The translations under genes were made by a program, and so were the position numbers. From assembly GCA_023456995.1 (NCBI GenBank), contig JAEWNU010000205.1:1-6960 (forward strand): a DNA stretch of 6,960 bases, read 5' to 3'. The notes under the pieces are model-generated. The model was not told where the DNA came from. It worked only from the letters and a program-made list of their open reading frames with translations, and did no database searches. Shown here in pieces: positions 6,144 to 6,960 of this stretch. Each line of letters opens with the position of its first letter. Position 1 is the first letter of the stretch. This stretch comes from Bacillota bacterium (GTDB taxonomy: Bacteria; Bacillota; Clostridia; Oscillospirales; Ruminococcaceae).

Positions 6144-6960
6144 TCGTCAAGTTTGAGGACCGACATAAACGCCTCCTGCGGTAGTTCGACCGAGCCGACC
6201 TGACGCATGCGCTTTTTGCCTTCCTTCTGTTTTTCCAACAGCTTTTTCTTTCGGGTGATATCGCCGCCATAGCACTTGGCCAGAACATCCTTGCGCATAG
6301 CCTTCACCGTTTCTCGCGCGATAATCTTGCCACCCACGGCGCCCTGTACCGGAATTTCAAACATCTGACGCGGGATGGTATCCTTGAGCTTTTCACACAT
6401 TCGCCGCGCACGGGGGTAGGCGCCCTCGGCGTGGACGATGAAGGACAGCGCATCAACCACATCGCCGTTGAGCAGGATATCGAGTTTAACAAGCTTAGAT
6501 GGCTCATAACCAGCCAGTTCGTAATCAAACGAGGCGTAGCCCTTGGTACGTGATTTCAGTGCATCAAAAAAATCGTAGACCACCTCGTTGAGCGGCAAAC
6601 GATAATGCAACTCGACGCGGTCGGTGTCGAGATACTTGGTATCGATATAAACGCCACGCCGGTTTTGGCACAACTCCATGATACTGCCAATATAGGCAGA
6701 AGGGGTGAAGATACTTGCCTTAATAAACGGCTCCTCGGACGATTCTATCAGGGACGGGTCAGGGTAATTGGTGGGGTTATCTATACGCATCCGCGTACCG
6801 TCGGTCAGATTTAGATAGTAGACAACCGACGGAGCTGTGGTGATAAGGTCGAGATTATATTCGCGCTCAAGACGCTCTTGAATGATTTCGAGGTGCAAAA
6901 GTCCCAAAAATCCGCAACGGAAGCCGAAGCCTAAAGCCATTGAAGTTTCCGGCTCGAACG
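6140..6960 (-). CDS. lepA: Elongation factor 4 (LepA), C-terminal portion, 5' end outside window
   Basis: LepA/EF4 is a ribosome-associated translational GTPase that acts on stalled or mis-translocated ribosomes and in ribosome assembly. Only about the last 272 of the usual ~600 residues are visible. The frame runs open to the window edge, beginning [20 protein letters not shown]. The GTPase domain, domain II and part of domain III therefore lie beyond 6960. The ATG at 6940 is internal, not a start. Visible parts are the end of domain III ([20 protein letters not shown]), the EF-G-like domain V region (roughly ESSEEPF through [13 protein letters not shown]) and the LepA-specific C-terminal domain. 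The last carries the conserved [39 protein letters not shown] and [18 protein letters not shown] signatures, rich in basic residues that contact rRNA near the peptidyl transferase centre. It ends normally at TGA 6142..6140, overlapping hemW. Confidence 0.97.
   Translation of the reverse strand, partial: FEPETSMALGFGFRCGFLGLLHLEIIQERLEREYNLDLITTAPSVVYYLNLTDGTRMRIDNPTNYPDPSLIESSEEPFIKASIFTPSAYIGSIMELCQNRRGVYIDTKYLDTDRVELHYRLPLNEVVYDFFDALKSRTKGYASFDYELAGYEPSKLVKLDILLNGDVVDALSFIVHAEGAYPRARRMCEKLKDTIPRQMFEIPVQGAVGGKIIARETVKAMRKDVLAKCYGGDITRKKKLLEKQKEGKKRMRQVGSVELPQEAFMSVLKLDE

Noticed and set aside
1..6960. CRISPR array, insertion sequence, prophage or attachment site
   Set aside because: No regularly spaced repeats, transposase, integrase or duplicated tRNA end were seen. 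The tRNA 3' end, where integration would occur, lies outside the window.

Overview
The window is a gene-dense, chromosomal, bacterial segment of intermediate GC. It carries six complete protein genes, one partial protein gene and one partial tRNA gene, all on the minus strand and so transcribed right to left. Protein types, strong Shine-Dalgarno sites, a stand-alone methionine synthase reactivation protein and a tRNA-Ser of a familiar clostridial style suggest an anaerobic Firmicute, probably a Clostridia member near the Ruminococcaceae/Oscillospiraceae. The lineage is inferred from gene content and protein flavour, not from a search.

Reading with transcription, the right part holds housekeeping genes. 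The 3' portion of lepA (ribosomal elongation factor 4) enters from beyond the window, and hemW (radical SAM heme chaperone) starts inside the lepA stop codon. The middle holds two small genes of unclear role. One is a protein made only of a ChrB N-terminal-type domain plus a charged helical tail; the other is a small single-domain cupin.

The left part is a one-carbon/methionine module: metF (methylenetetrahydrofolate reductase), a separate MetH reactivation protein, and a short metH that ends after its cobalamin-binding domain. MetF makes 5-methyl-THF, MetH transfers the methyl group through cobalamin to homocysteine, and the reactivation protein supplies the S-adenosylmethionine-dependent repair domain that E. 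coli MetH carries at its own C-terminus. The two adjacent genes together rebuild a full-length methionine synthase.

Junctions are tight: 4-nt overlaps at lepA/hemW, cupin/metF and metF/reactivase, and gaps of 33, 10 and 4 nt at the others. This supports one operon with translational coupling. No riboswitch, T-box or clear internal promoter is visible, so methionine genes appear to be co-transcribed with lepA-hemW, at least in part.

The leftmost 197 bases hold no protein gene. They carry a near-consensus sigma-A promoter facing left, a roughly 90-nt leader with inverted repeats, and the first 35 nt of a tRNA gene, most likely tRNA-Ser, cut by the window edge just before its anticodon. I see no convincing intrinsic terminator between metH and this tRNA.

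Nothing here is clearly a new system. The items most worth a second look are the ChrB-N/cupin pair inserted between hemW and metF, the split methionine synthase, and the repeat architecture around the tRNA promoter.
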